8,765 nt of DNA from Bacteroidota bacterium (lineage in GTDB: Bacteria; Bacteroidota; Bacteroidia; Cytophagales; Cyclobacteriaceae): positions 1 through 8,765 of the forward strand of contig JAEZBX010000020.1 of assembly GCA_023412765.1 (NCBI GenBank), in the 5' to 3' direction. Of this stretch, positions 1 to 7,031 are shown one piece after another (the first letter of the stretch is position 1; each line of letters opens with the position of its first letter). The notes below the pieces were generated by a model, which was given only the letters and a program-made list of their open reading frames with translations, did no database searches and was not told the DNA's origin. Position numbers and translations under genes: made by a program.

Positions 1-671
1 AGAATGGGCATCACAACATTATCACATCAAAAAGCAGATATAAGTCAAAGGCTGTTATTTTGTCACTGGGCTTTTACGATCTCCCTTATCTTTTAAATGT
101 GCCTGGTGAGGAATTGCCGAAGGTAAAACATTACTATGATGAACCACATCCCTACTATAATCAAAAAATCATTGTCGTGGGTGCGGCGAATTCGGCAGTC
201 GATGTAGCTCTGGAAACCTATCGCAAGGGAGCCAATGTAACCATGGTAATTCGCGAACCGTCGATACTCGACACGGTGAAGTATTGGGTAAAACCGGATA
301 TCGAGAATCGTATCAAGGAAAGCTCGATCAAGGCCTACTTTAATTCGAAGATTCTTGAGATAAAAGAGCGATCAGTTAGAATCGAAACTGAGCAGGGCGT
401 GCTTGAATTGGATAATGATTTTGTACTAGCGATGACTGGATATCAACCCCCCTTTGAATTCATGACTTCATGCGGTATAAGGTTTCATGAGGATGAATTC
501 CATACGCCGGTTTACGACGACAAGACCATGGAAACAAATGTTAATAATCTGTACCTGGCGGGTGTTGTTTGCGGAGGACTTAAGACAAACAAATGGTTTA
601 TCGAAAACTCGCGCGTCCACGCTGAAATGATAACACAAGATTTAAGAAAGAAGCTAGGTAAATCGTCTTAG
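1..671 (+). CDS. ypdA: YpdA-like bacillithiol disulfide reductase, C-terminal part (5' end cut by window)
   Basis: The reading frame is open from base 3 to a TAG stop at 669-671, so the gene enters from the left; any internal start, such as the TTG at base 60, is only a codon of the larger gene. The family is FAD-dependent and uses NADPH to reduce bacillithiol disulfide, keeping the cytoplasmic thiol pool reduced. Visible are VILSLGFYDLPYLLNVPGE, where the first nucleotide-binding domain ends, then a second Rossmann motif IIVVGAANSAVD matching the family's GGxNSAxxxAL, with a following MVIRE strand, and the C-terminal FAD segment YLAGVVCGG...TNKWFIENSR. The latter two resemble YpdA more than ordinary thioredoxin reductase, and no CxxC redox pair is present in this part. 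The N-terminal FAD GxGxxG and the proposed active-site cysteine lie outside the window. Its last 18 bp overlap the end of the convergent kinase gene. Family assignment is fairly sure; bacillithiol use is inferred. Confidence 0.85.
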   Translation, partial: NGHHNIITSKSRYKSKAVILSLGFYDLPYLLNVPGEELPKVKHYYDEPHPYYNQKIIVVGAANSAVDVALETYRKGANVTMVIREPSILDTVKYWVKPDIENRIKESSIKAYFNSKILEIKERSVRIETEQGVLELDNDFVLAMTGYQPPFEFMTSCGIRFHEDEFHTPVYDDKTMETNVNNLYLAGVVCGGLKTNKWFIENSRVHAEMITQDLRKKLGKSS

Positions 672-1538
672 GATAGCATCAACGGAACCTATATACGACG
701 ATCCAAACAAATTTACATGCACCAGCAGTGGGTAAAGATTATAAAGGTCCAATCGTTGCTGATATCCGGGTTGAAGTGTAGAACCCGATTCATAAGCCCT
801 GTAAAACTCTTCAGAAAATCCTCCGAATAACTTTGTCATTGCCAGATCGACTTCGCGGTTGCCATAGTAAACTGCGGGATCAATTAAACAGGGTTCACCT
901 TTTTCGTCGGTAATGAGATTCCCACTCCAAAGATCACCGTGGAGCAGAGATGGCTTTTCTTCTGGAAGGAGAGATGGCAATTTTTCATATAGCAATTGAA
1001 ATTCTTTTGTCCAACTATCCTTTGCAAGACCGTTATCAAAAGCAAGTTTCAATTGTACATCAAGGCGCTGCTCGATAAAAAATTGTATCCAGTTTGACTG
1101 TTGATTATTGTATTGTTTAAGTGAGCCGATGTAGTTATCGTGATCTAATCCGAATAATGTATCCGTTCCGGTGTGAAGGTGCGCGAGCCTGCTTCCAAGC
1201 TGTTCCCAATAATTTCGAGACCGTTGGCTTTGGTTAATAAATTCGAGCAGCAGAAATTGGTGAACCTCTTTTTCGCGATAGCCAACAACGCCTGGTATGC
1301 GGATCGATTTTTCCCTGGCTAATAGCTCAAGGCCGCGACTCTCGGCTTCGAACATGTGAGGATAAAGGCTTCCATCATTCCATTTAAGAAAGAATATGCC
1401 TCTTTGGCAAGTGAGTTTTCCACCATTGTTAATACACCCACCGCCGACGAATGAAAATTTTTGAATCGATGCCGCAGATTCCATCCCGAGAACTTCGACA
1501 ATCCCGCTCAGGACATCCGGTGGAATGCGCGAAATCAT
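654..1538 (-). CDS. Fructosamine kinase family protein (protein deglycation)
   Basis: A 294-residue protein, the usual length for the fructosamine-3-kinase/ketosamine-3-kinase family. These cytoplasmic kinases phosphorylate the sugar of glycated lysines or small ketosamines, which then fall off spontaneously. Visible in order: glycine-rich P-loop FVGGGCINNGG (about 30-40), the ATP-binding lysine in FLKWN (Lys52), a glutamate in FEAESRGLELL, hinge LLLEFI, the family block FGLDHDNYIGSLKQ with W..FF.EQRL (about 129-159), catalytic loop LLHGDLWSGNL (His200, Asp202) and the metal-binding IDP (Asp220) in CLIDPAVYYGNREVDLAM. All kinase residues look intact. The P-loop cysteine (Cys35) matches the redox-sensitive position described for this family. 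The ATG lies one base after the receptor stop (TAA-G-ATG), so translation is probably coupled to the upstream gene. The 3' end overlaps the YpdA gene by 18 bp. The true substrate cannot be read from sequence. Confidence 0.93.
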   Translation of the reverse strand: MISRIPPDVLSGIVEVLGMESAASIQKFSFVGGGCINNGGKLTCQRGIFFLKWNDGSLYPHMFEAESRGLELLAREKSIRIPGVVGYREKEVHQFLLLEFINQSQRSRNYWEQLGSRLAHLHTGTDTLFGLDHDNYIGSLKQYNNQQSNWIQFFIEQRLDVQLKLAFDNGLAKDSWTKEFQLLYEKLPSLLPEEKPSLLHGDLWSGNLITDEKGEPCLIDPAVYYGNREVDLAMTKLFGGFSEEFYRAYESGSTLQPGYQQRLDLYNLYPLLVHVNLFGSSYIGSVDAILRRFT

Positions 1539-1539
1539 C

Positions 1540-3621
1540 TTAGTCCCGTTTGGCGAACGTCGGGGAGATCTTTACGCCGAAATAATAATTTCGTGGTGGC
1601 GCTGCATTATAATATCTTCCGCCGATGGCATTGAGATCATTACCAAGGCTATAGTGCTTATCCAGGGCGTTGTCAATTCCCGTAAACAAGTCGAACCGAA
1701 AGTTTGATCCGATGATACTCTTGTAGCCGACTCGTCCACCCAAAAGAAAATACTCAGAGGCGTAAACGGAATTTGCATCGTTGAGCGGCAAAGCGTCAGT
1801 ATAATTTGCCGTTGCATTGAGATAAAATCCTCTATAACCAACATCAATGCCCCACAAGGCGATTGTCGGTGCAACGCCGGTGATACGGTTTCCTGAAAAA
1901 TTATTCCCATCATTCTCATAGTCCTTAAACCGGTAGTGGTTATAGGTGTAACTGGTCCACAATGAGATATCAAAAAACTCGGAGCTTAGGTTCGGATGAT
2001 ATGAAAGTGTGCCTTCCAATCCCTTTTGTGATGTCTTGCCGGCATTAACAAAGTATTCGGCGCCGTCGGATGTCCGTTGTATTACGATAGTTTCGTCCAA
2101 TCTGAAATCGTAGGCAGTTACATCATAACGTAGTTGGTCATTTGCAAGGCGACCACGGAATCCTACTTCGTAGTTGAGTCCGCGTTCTGAATTTAAATTG
2201 TTATTATATGTTCCGGCTGAAGGTCTTACTTCTGCCAGTGATGGCGGTGAAAAGCCCTGACTAACGCTCGCGTAGATAGAAAATGTATTAAATTTCTTCA
2301 ACAGCGCTATACGTGGTGACACTACCGGATCGAATTTCCGATTTTGTTTTATGACAGGCTGAGGATGAAGCGTTGTAAATCTGTATTTGAGAAAATTTGC
2401 GCTTGCCCCAACCGTTAGAAAGAAATCCGACCCCAGATTCAATTCGGCCTGACCGAAAAACAGGAAGAGGCGTGATTTGAGGATATCATCAGTTTGAACA
2501 GTATCAATTACGCCATAGCTATTGCCCGAAACTGTTATTGGTGAATCAAAATATTGGTATTCGCCTCCGAATGTGATTTTACCCTTCAATCGCTTTTCAA
2601 ACTCATATTCTGTTTGCGTTCGCAATCCAAAATTCTGTTCATCACGAATTTCCCAATTTCGAATTGTCGGATTCTCGAATGCACTGATGGAGCCATAGAT
2701 GCCGGTTTGTGTCGACCAGGCATCATTCCATTGATAATCGTCTGAAATACCTAAATATCCTGTCCTATTAGTAACTGCTGCCTTCTGCTCGACGGCCCCG
2801 CGGGTTGCCGGCGACGGCGGTCTAGCTTGTACGGGATCGGCATCGAACTGCGCTTTGTTCAACCCGCCTGGTGTTTCATAAAAAAGATCTGTATACAAAA
2901 AGGTAGCTGACAATTTATGTTGGGAATTCACGAGAAAGCTCATGTCGGCATGCAAAGCATCACGTTGCATGGCGGTTTGTTCACGATATCCCGATGACGT
3001 CTGGCGCGCATACCCGACCTTGAAATGTGATTTCGAACGGTGGATTTCTCCTGATAAATTGAAACGGCGCAGATCGTAAGATCCAAAGATTAATGAAGCA
3101 TCCAATTTGTTCTCGCGAGAAACCGGGCCCTGGACTAACAATACGCCGCCCGTGCCCGCCCCATACAAACTTCCACCAGGGCCTTTGATTATTTCCAGTC
3201 CCCCCACTGAACTAAAGTCCAGCAGGTTGATGTACGTGTTGCCACCTCCGTCCGTGAACGGCAGGTTGTTCCAGTAAACTTTTACGTTCCGAACGCCGAA
3301 AGGGGAACGCAGAAGGCTGCCGCGAATTGAAAAGCGATAGCTTCCAGGCGACCTTTCTTCCATTCGTACACCCGGGATGGTGTTTGCGGCAGGAAGCATT
3401 GAAGTGTTGCTAAACCGTTCAAACTCTTTTTGAGAAACTACGGCAACGGCAGCGGGCACCTCGGACGCTGGCCGCTTATAGGCATATGCCTGAATTACTA
3501 CCTCATTGAGGACTTTTGCCGTATCCGATCCAAGGCTGCCGTCCTGCCCAAAAACAGCGCTATTGAGCACCGCCACCAACAAAAACGTCGAAAATCTCAT
3601 CATACTATAAAGGCTGGACAT
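1540..3621 (-). CDS. TonB-dependent outer-membrane receptor
   Basis: A 693-residue outer-membrane transporter of the siderophore/vitamin receptor type, driven by TonB-ExbBD. A signal peptide is visible (RFSTFLLVAVLNSAVFG, likely cut before QDG). The plug domain follows (about 38-165), with LNEVVIQAYAYKR, the conserved IPGVRMEERSPGSYRFSIRG and the closing motif GLEIIKGPGGSLYGAGTGGV. The rest is a beta-barrel rich in alternating aromatic strands, with the receptor block SIYASVSQGFSPPSLAEVRP (about 450-470) and a last strand NYYFGVKISPTF followed by four extra residues, AKRD. There is no N-terminal carboxypeptidase-like extension and no SusD partner, so it is not a typical polysaccharide-utilisation SusC. 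The ligand is unknown; an iron chelate is a guess from overall resemblance, and no Fur-like box is evident. ATG at 3621 gives the longest form; ATG-ATG at 3603/3600 would give an equally good signal peptide. Co-transcribed with the kinase gene one base downstream. Confidence 0.93.
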   Translation of the reverse strand: MSSLYSMMRFSTFLLVAVLNSAVFGQDGSLGSDTAKVLNEVVIQAYAYKRPASEVPAAVAVVSQKEFERFSNTSMLPAANTIPGVRMEERSPGSYRFSIRGSLLRSPFGVRNVKVYWNNLPFTDGGGNTYINLLDFSSVGGLEIIKGPGGSLYGAGTGGVLLVQGPVSRENKLDASLIFGSYDLRRFNLSGEIHRSKSHFKVGYARQTSSGYREQTAMQRDALHADMSFLVNSQHKLSATFLYTDLFYETPGGLNKAQFDADPVQARPPSPATRGAVEQKAAVTNRTGYLGISDDYQWNDAWSTQTGIYGSISAFENPTIRNWEIRDEQNFGLRTQTEYEFEKRLKGKITFGGEYQYFDSPITVSGNSYGVIDTVQTDDILKSRLFLFFGQAELNLGSDFFLTVGASANFLKYRFTTLHPQPVIKQNRKFDPVVSPRIALLKKFNTFSIYASVSQGFSPPSLAEVRPSAGTYNNNLNSERGLNYEVGFRGRLANDQLRYDVTAYDFRLDETIVIQRTSDGAEYFVNAGKTSQKGLEGTLSYHPNLSSEFFDISLWTSYTYNHYRFKDYENDGNNFSGNRITGVAPTIALWGIDVGYRGFYLNATANYTDALPLNDANSVYASEYFLLGGRVGYKSIIGSNFRFDLFTGIDNALDKHYSLGNDLNAIGGRYYNAAPPRNYYFGVKISPTFAKRD

Positions 3622-3750
3622 AAGTATGAAAATTAATCCAATAGAAACAGGTAATTGTCAAGGGAGGCAGTAAAATTATTTACGAAAACGGCCCTGGCAT
3701 CAAATAATTCAAGGATTACCGAGAAAGTTTCGCCATCTTGCGGCGCCGAA

Positions 3751-3775
3751 CTAAACCGTGCGCTTTCTGGTTTAG
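3751..3775. repeat. Inverted repeat in the divergent promoter region
   Basis: CTAAACC (3751-3757) and GGTTTAG (3769-3775) are perfect 7-bp arms around an 11-base loop. They lie between the divergent receptor and small basic protein genes, next to an 8-bp palindrome CGGCGCCG just upstream. It could be an operator or a leader hairpin, or it could be chance. There is no T-run, so it is not a terminator. Confidence 0.3.
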
Positions 3776-3826
3776 CTGATGTGGCCAACAGAATTGGGCC
3801 TCAAATCTTTAAAACAAACTACAATC

Positions 3827-4048
3827 ATGGGAAGACCTCCAGTATTACCGAAGAAAAAGAAAGATGGATTTTACCTTGAATTGCGCAACAAAGGCGCAAA
3901 ATCAGGCATTATTGTGATTCGTGACACGAAAGAAGCAATGATGCAAGCTGCGAGACAGTACGAAAACACAAAGGATGTAATTATTCTCGGTGAGCATAAA
4001 AATGGCAAAAAAGTAGAGGAAACTCGCAGTAAGAAGGCAGTAGCCTAA
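3827..4048 (+). CDS. Small basic protein of unknown function (73 residues)
   Basis: Starting at ATG 3827 the product is 73 residues, begins MGRPPVLPKKKKDGFYLE and is rich in lysine and arginine. An ATG at 3779 is in frame and would add 16 residues (MWPTELG...), but MGRPP with a lysine cluster looks like a natural N-terminus and the added part has no distinctive features. After a proline/lysine head come a short beta-like stretch (SGIIVIRDT), a probable helix (TKEAMMQAARQYEN), another strand (KDVIILGEH) and a charged, lysine-rich tail. There is no signal peptide or membrane segment. The charge suggests nucleic-acid or ribosome contact, but that is inference. I have an impression of similar short proteins in Cytophagales genomes without a known role. 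It is divergent from the receptor gene and its stop overlaps the ispH stop by 4 bp. The in-frame length and ordered composition support a real gene. Confidence 0.72.
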   Translation: MGRPPVLPKKKKDGFYLELRNKGAKSGIIVIRDTKEAMMQAARQYENTKDVIILGEHKNGKKVEETRSKKAVA

Positions 4049-5232
4049 TTTCTTTCGAAATCAGTCAATAATTTTTCCACAGTCGTAGGACTATCGAAGA
4101 AGGAGCGTACCTTCAGTAGAACCCTGTCAACCAGGGTATCAGGACATGACGCTCCGCTGGTTAGCACTATCCTGACGACATCTTTTTCAGGAATGTAATT
4201 CGAAGTGATCACTTTCCGTTTTTCGTGGTAATTGAAGTGATGAATTTCATTCCTGGATTTTATTTCATTGTCTGAATTAATAAAATACGTGGGAAACTGC
4301 CTTTCACACAGTTCAACGATGTGTGACGTATTAGAGCTGTTGTAACCCCCAACCACTAAAGCCAGGTCTGCATTCGTTTTAAGCAGCTCATAAGTGGCAT
4401 CCTGGTTGTCGTTAGTTGCATAGCACAAGGTATCGCGGGTATCCGCAAAGTGGTTGGTAACGTTCGCTACCCCATATTTTTCGATCATAATTCCCCGCAA
4501 ATAATCTGCGATGGCCTGGGTTTCAGTAGCCAGCATGGTCGTCTGATTCACAACCCCTATTCTGACCAGGTCACGATCCGGATCAAACCCTGCTGTATAT
4601 TTTCCTGCAAACACCTCGAGTAATTCGGTTCTGGATTTTCTTCCCAATATAAAATCGCCAAGGAACTTTGCGTCATTGATGTCGCGAAGAACAAGGGAAG
4701 GTCCCCGTTGCGCGCTGTGTGAAAATGTCGCTCGTGTCTCTTCATGATTAGGTTTTCCGTGAATTATGATGGTGTAGTTGTCAAGGCTTAGCTTTTCCGA
4801 GCGGTTCCAAACTTTTTCAACAAAGGGACAGGTAGTGTTATATTTTTGAACCTCTATACCCTTATCGAGCAAAAGCTTTTCTATTTCCACAGTAGTTCCA
4901 AACGCGGGGATGATCACGACATCGTCAGGCCGGAGATCAGACCATGGAATGTATTGCCGACCGTCAGTATCCATTATAAATTTTATCCCTCTGCTTAACA
5001 GGTCGTTGTTCACTTCCTGGTTGTGGATCATCTGGCTTAGCAGGAAAACGCGCCGATCCGGATTTTCCTCCAGAGCCTTATAACTGATTTCTATGGCATT
5101 TTCGACGCCATAACAAAATCCAAAGTGTCGGGCAATGTAGAATCGGACAGGACCAAAGTCGAGTTCAGTAGGAGTAAAATCCTGCTTGCGCAAGTCTTTC
5201 GACCTTCTGTATTCTTTAATCTTTCCGGTCAA
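4045..5232 (-). CDS. ispH: 4-hydroxy-3-methylbut-2-enyl diphosphate reductase (IspH/LytB)
   Basis: The last enzyme of the MEP pathway, a cytoplasmic [4Fe-4S] protein converting HMBPP to IPP and DMAPP. From the TTG at 5232 it has 395 residues, longer than the about 316 of E. coli and matching the long form I associate with Bacteroidota. The three cluster cysteines are in FGFCYGV (Cys40), TTCPFV (Cys135) and DTLCYAT (Cys270). Substrate-site residues are also present: SQMIHN (His70), NHEET (His163, likely catalytic Glu165), NQTT (231-232), YNSSNTSH (298-301) and SGASCPD (359-365). An extra segment of about 50 residues (170-222) accounts for much of the added length. The start is doubtful: the frame stays open 16 codons further to a stop at 5281-5283, and this stretch encodes KKFEIPAYYRSS, which I recall as typical for the family, yet no ATG or GTG exists there. 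ATC at 5271 is a candidate start. The TTG edge is the conservative choice. Confidence 0.95.
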   Translation of the reverse strand: MTGKIKEYRRSKDLRKQDFTPTELDFGPVRFYIARHFGFCYGVENAIEISYKALEENPDRRVFLLSQMIHNQEVNNDLLSRGIKFIMDTDGRQYIPWSDLRPDDVVIIPAFGTTVEIEKLLLDKGIEVQKYNTTCPFVEKVWNRSEKLSLDNYTIIIHGKPNHEETRATFSHSAQRGPSLVLRDINDAKFLGDFILGRKSRTELLEVFAGKYTAGFDPDRDLVRIGVVNQTTMLATETQAIADYLRGIMIEKYGVANVTNHFADTRDTLCYATNDNQDATYELLKTNADLALVVGGYNSSNTSHIVELCERQFPTYFINSDNEIKSRNEIHHFNYHEKRKVITSNYIPEKDVVRIVLTSGASCPDTLVDRVLLKVRSFFDSPTTVEKLLTDFERN

Positions 5233-5296
5233 CGACGACCGGTAGTAGGCTGGAATTTCGAATTTTTTGATAACAGTCTCTTATCTGGCTAAACTG

Positions 5297-5304
5297 CAAA
5301 TTTA
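5297..5304 (-). promoter_or_regulatory. Putative -7 promoter box upstream of ispH
   Basis: On the minus strand these bases read TAAATTTG, a full match to the Bacteroidota TAnnTTTG element. A good TTTG at -33 is not present; only TTTTCC lies at about the right distance. Transcription would begin near 5290, leaving a leader of about 20 bases before the ATC at 5271 or about 58 before the TTG at 5232. Confidence 0.42.
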
Positions 5305-5325
5305 GCATATCTTGAGGAGGAAAAT

Positions 5326-5352
5326 AAGGTTATCCTGAATCAGGATAACCTT
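5326..5352 (-). terminator. Intrinsic terminator after the htrA / small-protein unit
   Basis: A perfect inverted repeat with 13-base arms (AAGGTTATCCTGA and TCAGGATAACCTT) separated by one base, which would fold as a stem of about 11 bp with a tight loop. On the minus strand the stem is followed by TTATTTTCC, the U-rich tract expected of a rho-independent terminator. It begins 7 bases after the stop of the 57-residue gene and ends before the ispH promoter box, so it insulates ispH from htrA transcription. The plus side lacks a T-run, so it probably works in one direction. Confidence 0.85.
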
Positions 5353-5359
5353 AAACTTA

Positions 5360-5533
5360 TCAGGCGGCTCTTGAAAGCTCGTCCTCTTTAATCTTGTTGG
5401 TCCGAATTTCCTTAGCCTCCAAATCGAACCATTTAACTTCTACAAAATTGTTTTTGATGTACTTCAAGACTTCCATCACTTTCCCGTCAATCTTGCTGCG
5501 AACACGTTCGCCCTTTCTAAATAGTCTTCTCAT
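5360..5533 (-). CDS. Small SH3/KOW-like protein (57 residues), downstream of htrA
   Basis: ATG at 5531-5533, TGA at 5360-5362, 57 residues. The sequence begins MRRLFRKGERVRSKIDGK, continues with VMEVLKYIKNNFVEVKWFDL and ends in a charged KIKEDELSRAA. The pattern K-G-(E/D)-x-V-R...G..MxV......V.V.WFD recalls small SH3-like or KOW-like barrels such as the YodC/DUF2158 type: a short strand-turn-strand protein with a central W-F-D. That is resemblance of pattern, not a proven homology. No signal peptide, so cytoplasmic. It starts 16 bases after the htrA stop on the same strand and is followed at once by a strong terminator, so htrA and this gene very likely share a transcript. Its role is unknown; a link to protease regulation would be only inference. 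Its length makes it easy to miss with a 60-residue cut-off. Confidence 0.8.
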   Translation of the reverse strand: MRRLFRKGERVRSKIDGKVMEVLKYIKNNFVEVKWFDLEAKEIRTNKIKEDELSRAA

Positions 5534-5549
5534 AAATTAAATTGTGCAT

Positions 5550-7031
5550 TTACATTCTAAACGCGTAGTTAAATTCCCTTGGGAAATCTTCATATGTTCC
5601 CGAAAGAATTACCATTTCGCCTTCTTTTTTCTTTTCCAGTATGGTGTTTACGTCCTTAACTGATTTCACTTCAACGTCGTTGATCTTTGTGATAATAAAA
5701 CCTTCGCGGATGTCGGTGTATTTTGACAGGCGACCATTGCCAAGTTCTTTAACACGAACGCCGCTCTTCAGTTCTAACCTGCTCAAAACTTTTGAATCAA
5801 CGTCTTCAAGAACCAGTCCGAGGCTAGCCACTGCGTTGCGTTCCTCTGGTTTTATAGGGCCGGTCTTACCATCGCGGCTTTTCAGCTCTACAGGAATTAC
5901 AAGTTCTTTACCCTTACGGTTGATTAGCATGTTAACTTTGTCACCCGGGCGGTGGCGTCCAATGTATTCTATGAGTCCAGCGCTTGTGCGAATTGGTGTC
6001 TCATCGATCTTTACGACTACGTCCCCTTCTTTGATACCAGCGTCTTTTGCTGAACTGTTAGCTGCAAAACCGGAGATGTAAGCACCTTCACTAACCTCGA
6101 GGCTGTATTCCTTTGCCAACTGACTGTTCACGCTTCCTATGGTTACTCCCAGCCAACCGCGTTGTACTACTCCAAACTTCACAATGTCTTCCACAACCTT
6201 GCTGACAATGTTAGAAGGCACAGCAAATCCGTAGCCTGAATATGCGCCGGTAGGGCTGGCTATCGCTGTATTTATTCCAAGCAATCCACCATTAAGTTCT
6301 ACGAGAGCTCCACCACTATTACCAGGGTTGATTGCCGCATCGGTCTGAATAAAGCTTTCGATAGCGGTGCTTCCGTTTTCAGTATTTCGGTTTAAGATGT
6401 TGATGTTTCTACCTTTTGCACTAATGATTCCCGCAGTCACGGTTGAATTCAAATTGAAAGGGTTGCCAACTGCCAGCACCCATTCACCAATCTTGGCTTT
6501 ATCGGAATCCACAAAAGATAAATAGGGAAGTCCCTTCTGCTGAATTTTGATCACAGCAATGTCCGTGTCAGGATCTATACCGATAACATCGGCCTTGTAA
6601 TTTCTATTATCGTATAACGTAACCTCCACAACATCGGCATCCTGCACAACGTGATTATTTGTTACGATGTATCCATCTGGATTTATGATCACTCCTGAAC
6701 CTGAGCTTTGGCTTGGTCCCTGAGGTCCGCGAGGTCCAAAGAAATCTCTGAATGGATCCATGTACTGGGTGCGATCATCGCGGCGTTCTGCTTGTTGGGT
6801 CGAACGGATGTGCACCACTGCAGGCATCACTTTTTCTGCCGCGGTAGTGAAATCAAGCGGCACGACGTCCCCGTTCTCATCAACTTTATATGCTACTTTA
6901 GAAGCAGGGACTCCCGTCAAATGCTCAATTGTCACAGGCTCATCCTTGTCTTTTTCGATCCATTGGTATGTAGCAATGGTACTTGCGCTCCCTAGTACCG
7001 CTGCCAGAAAAAATGTTGCGAATCTTTTCAT
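5550..7031 (-). CDS. HtrA/Deg-family periplasmic serine protease with two PDZ domains
   Basis: A 493-residue trypsin-like protease of the DegP/DegQ type, which degrades or refolds damaged envelope proteins. The N-terminus has a hydrophobic segment (RFATFFLAAVLGSASTIATY, about 3-22) acting as signal or membrane anchor; no clear cleavage site is seen, so it may stay anchored. The triad is intact: His127 in TNNHVVQ, Asp157 in DPDTDIAVIKI, Ser239 in INPGNSGGAL. A Gly/Pro/Gln-rich loop (about 92-110, FRDFFGPRGPQGPSQ) precedes SGSGVIINPDGYIVTNNHV and corresponds to the LA-loop region. PDZ1 spans about 280-375 (GWLGVTI ... EGDVVVKIDETPI) and PDZ2 about 395-490 (REGFIITKINDVEVKSV). I chose ATG at 7031 because MKRF followed by the hydrophobic stretch is a normal signal start; an in-frame ATG at 7070 would add 13 residues (MFNRILLINFKYT). 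First gene of a likely two-gene unit. Confidence 0.96.
   Translation of the reverse strand: MKRFATFFLAAVLGSASTIATYQWIEKDKDEPVTIEHLTGVPASKVAYKVDENGDVVPLDFTTAAEKVMPAVVHIRSTQQAERRDDRTQYMDPFRDFFGPRGPQGPSQSSGSGVIINPDGYIVTNNHVVQDADVVEVTLYDNRNYKADVIGIDPDTDIAVIKIQQKGLPYLSFVDSDKAKIGEWVLAVGNPFNLNSTVTAGIISAKGRNINILNRNTENGSTAIESFIQTDAAINPGNSGGALVELNGGLLGINTAIASPTGAYSGYGFAVPSNIVSKVVEDIVKFGVVQRGWLGVTIGSVNSQLAKEYSLEVSEGAYISGFAANSSAKDAGIKEGDVVVKIDETPIRTSAGLIEYIGRHRPGDKVNMLINRKGKELVIPVELKSRDGKTGPIKPEERNAVASLGLVLEDVDSKVLSRLELKSGVRVKELGNGRLSKYTDIREGFIITKINDVEVKSVKDVNTILEKKKEGEMVILSGTYEDFPREFNYAFRM

Noticed and set aside
1572..1973. Minus-strand 133-residue frame within the receptor gene
   Set aside because: Out-of-frame reading of the barrel's 3' part; repeated Met/Ile/Thr composition without domains.
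3622..3826. Fur box or iron-regulatory site before the receptor gene
   Set aside because: I looked for a GATAATGATAATC-type palindrome and found none; iron control cannot be claimed.
3655..3879. Plus-strand 74-residue frame in the divergent spacer
   Set aside because: Overlaps the better-supported 73-residue gene in another frame and shows no recognisable pattern.
5641..6081. Plus-strand 146-residue frame inside htrA
   Set aside because: Lies wholly antisense to the PDZ part of a clearly coding protease; serine/leucine/proline-rich composition is typical of the reverse-strand shadow.
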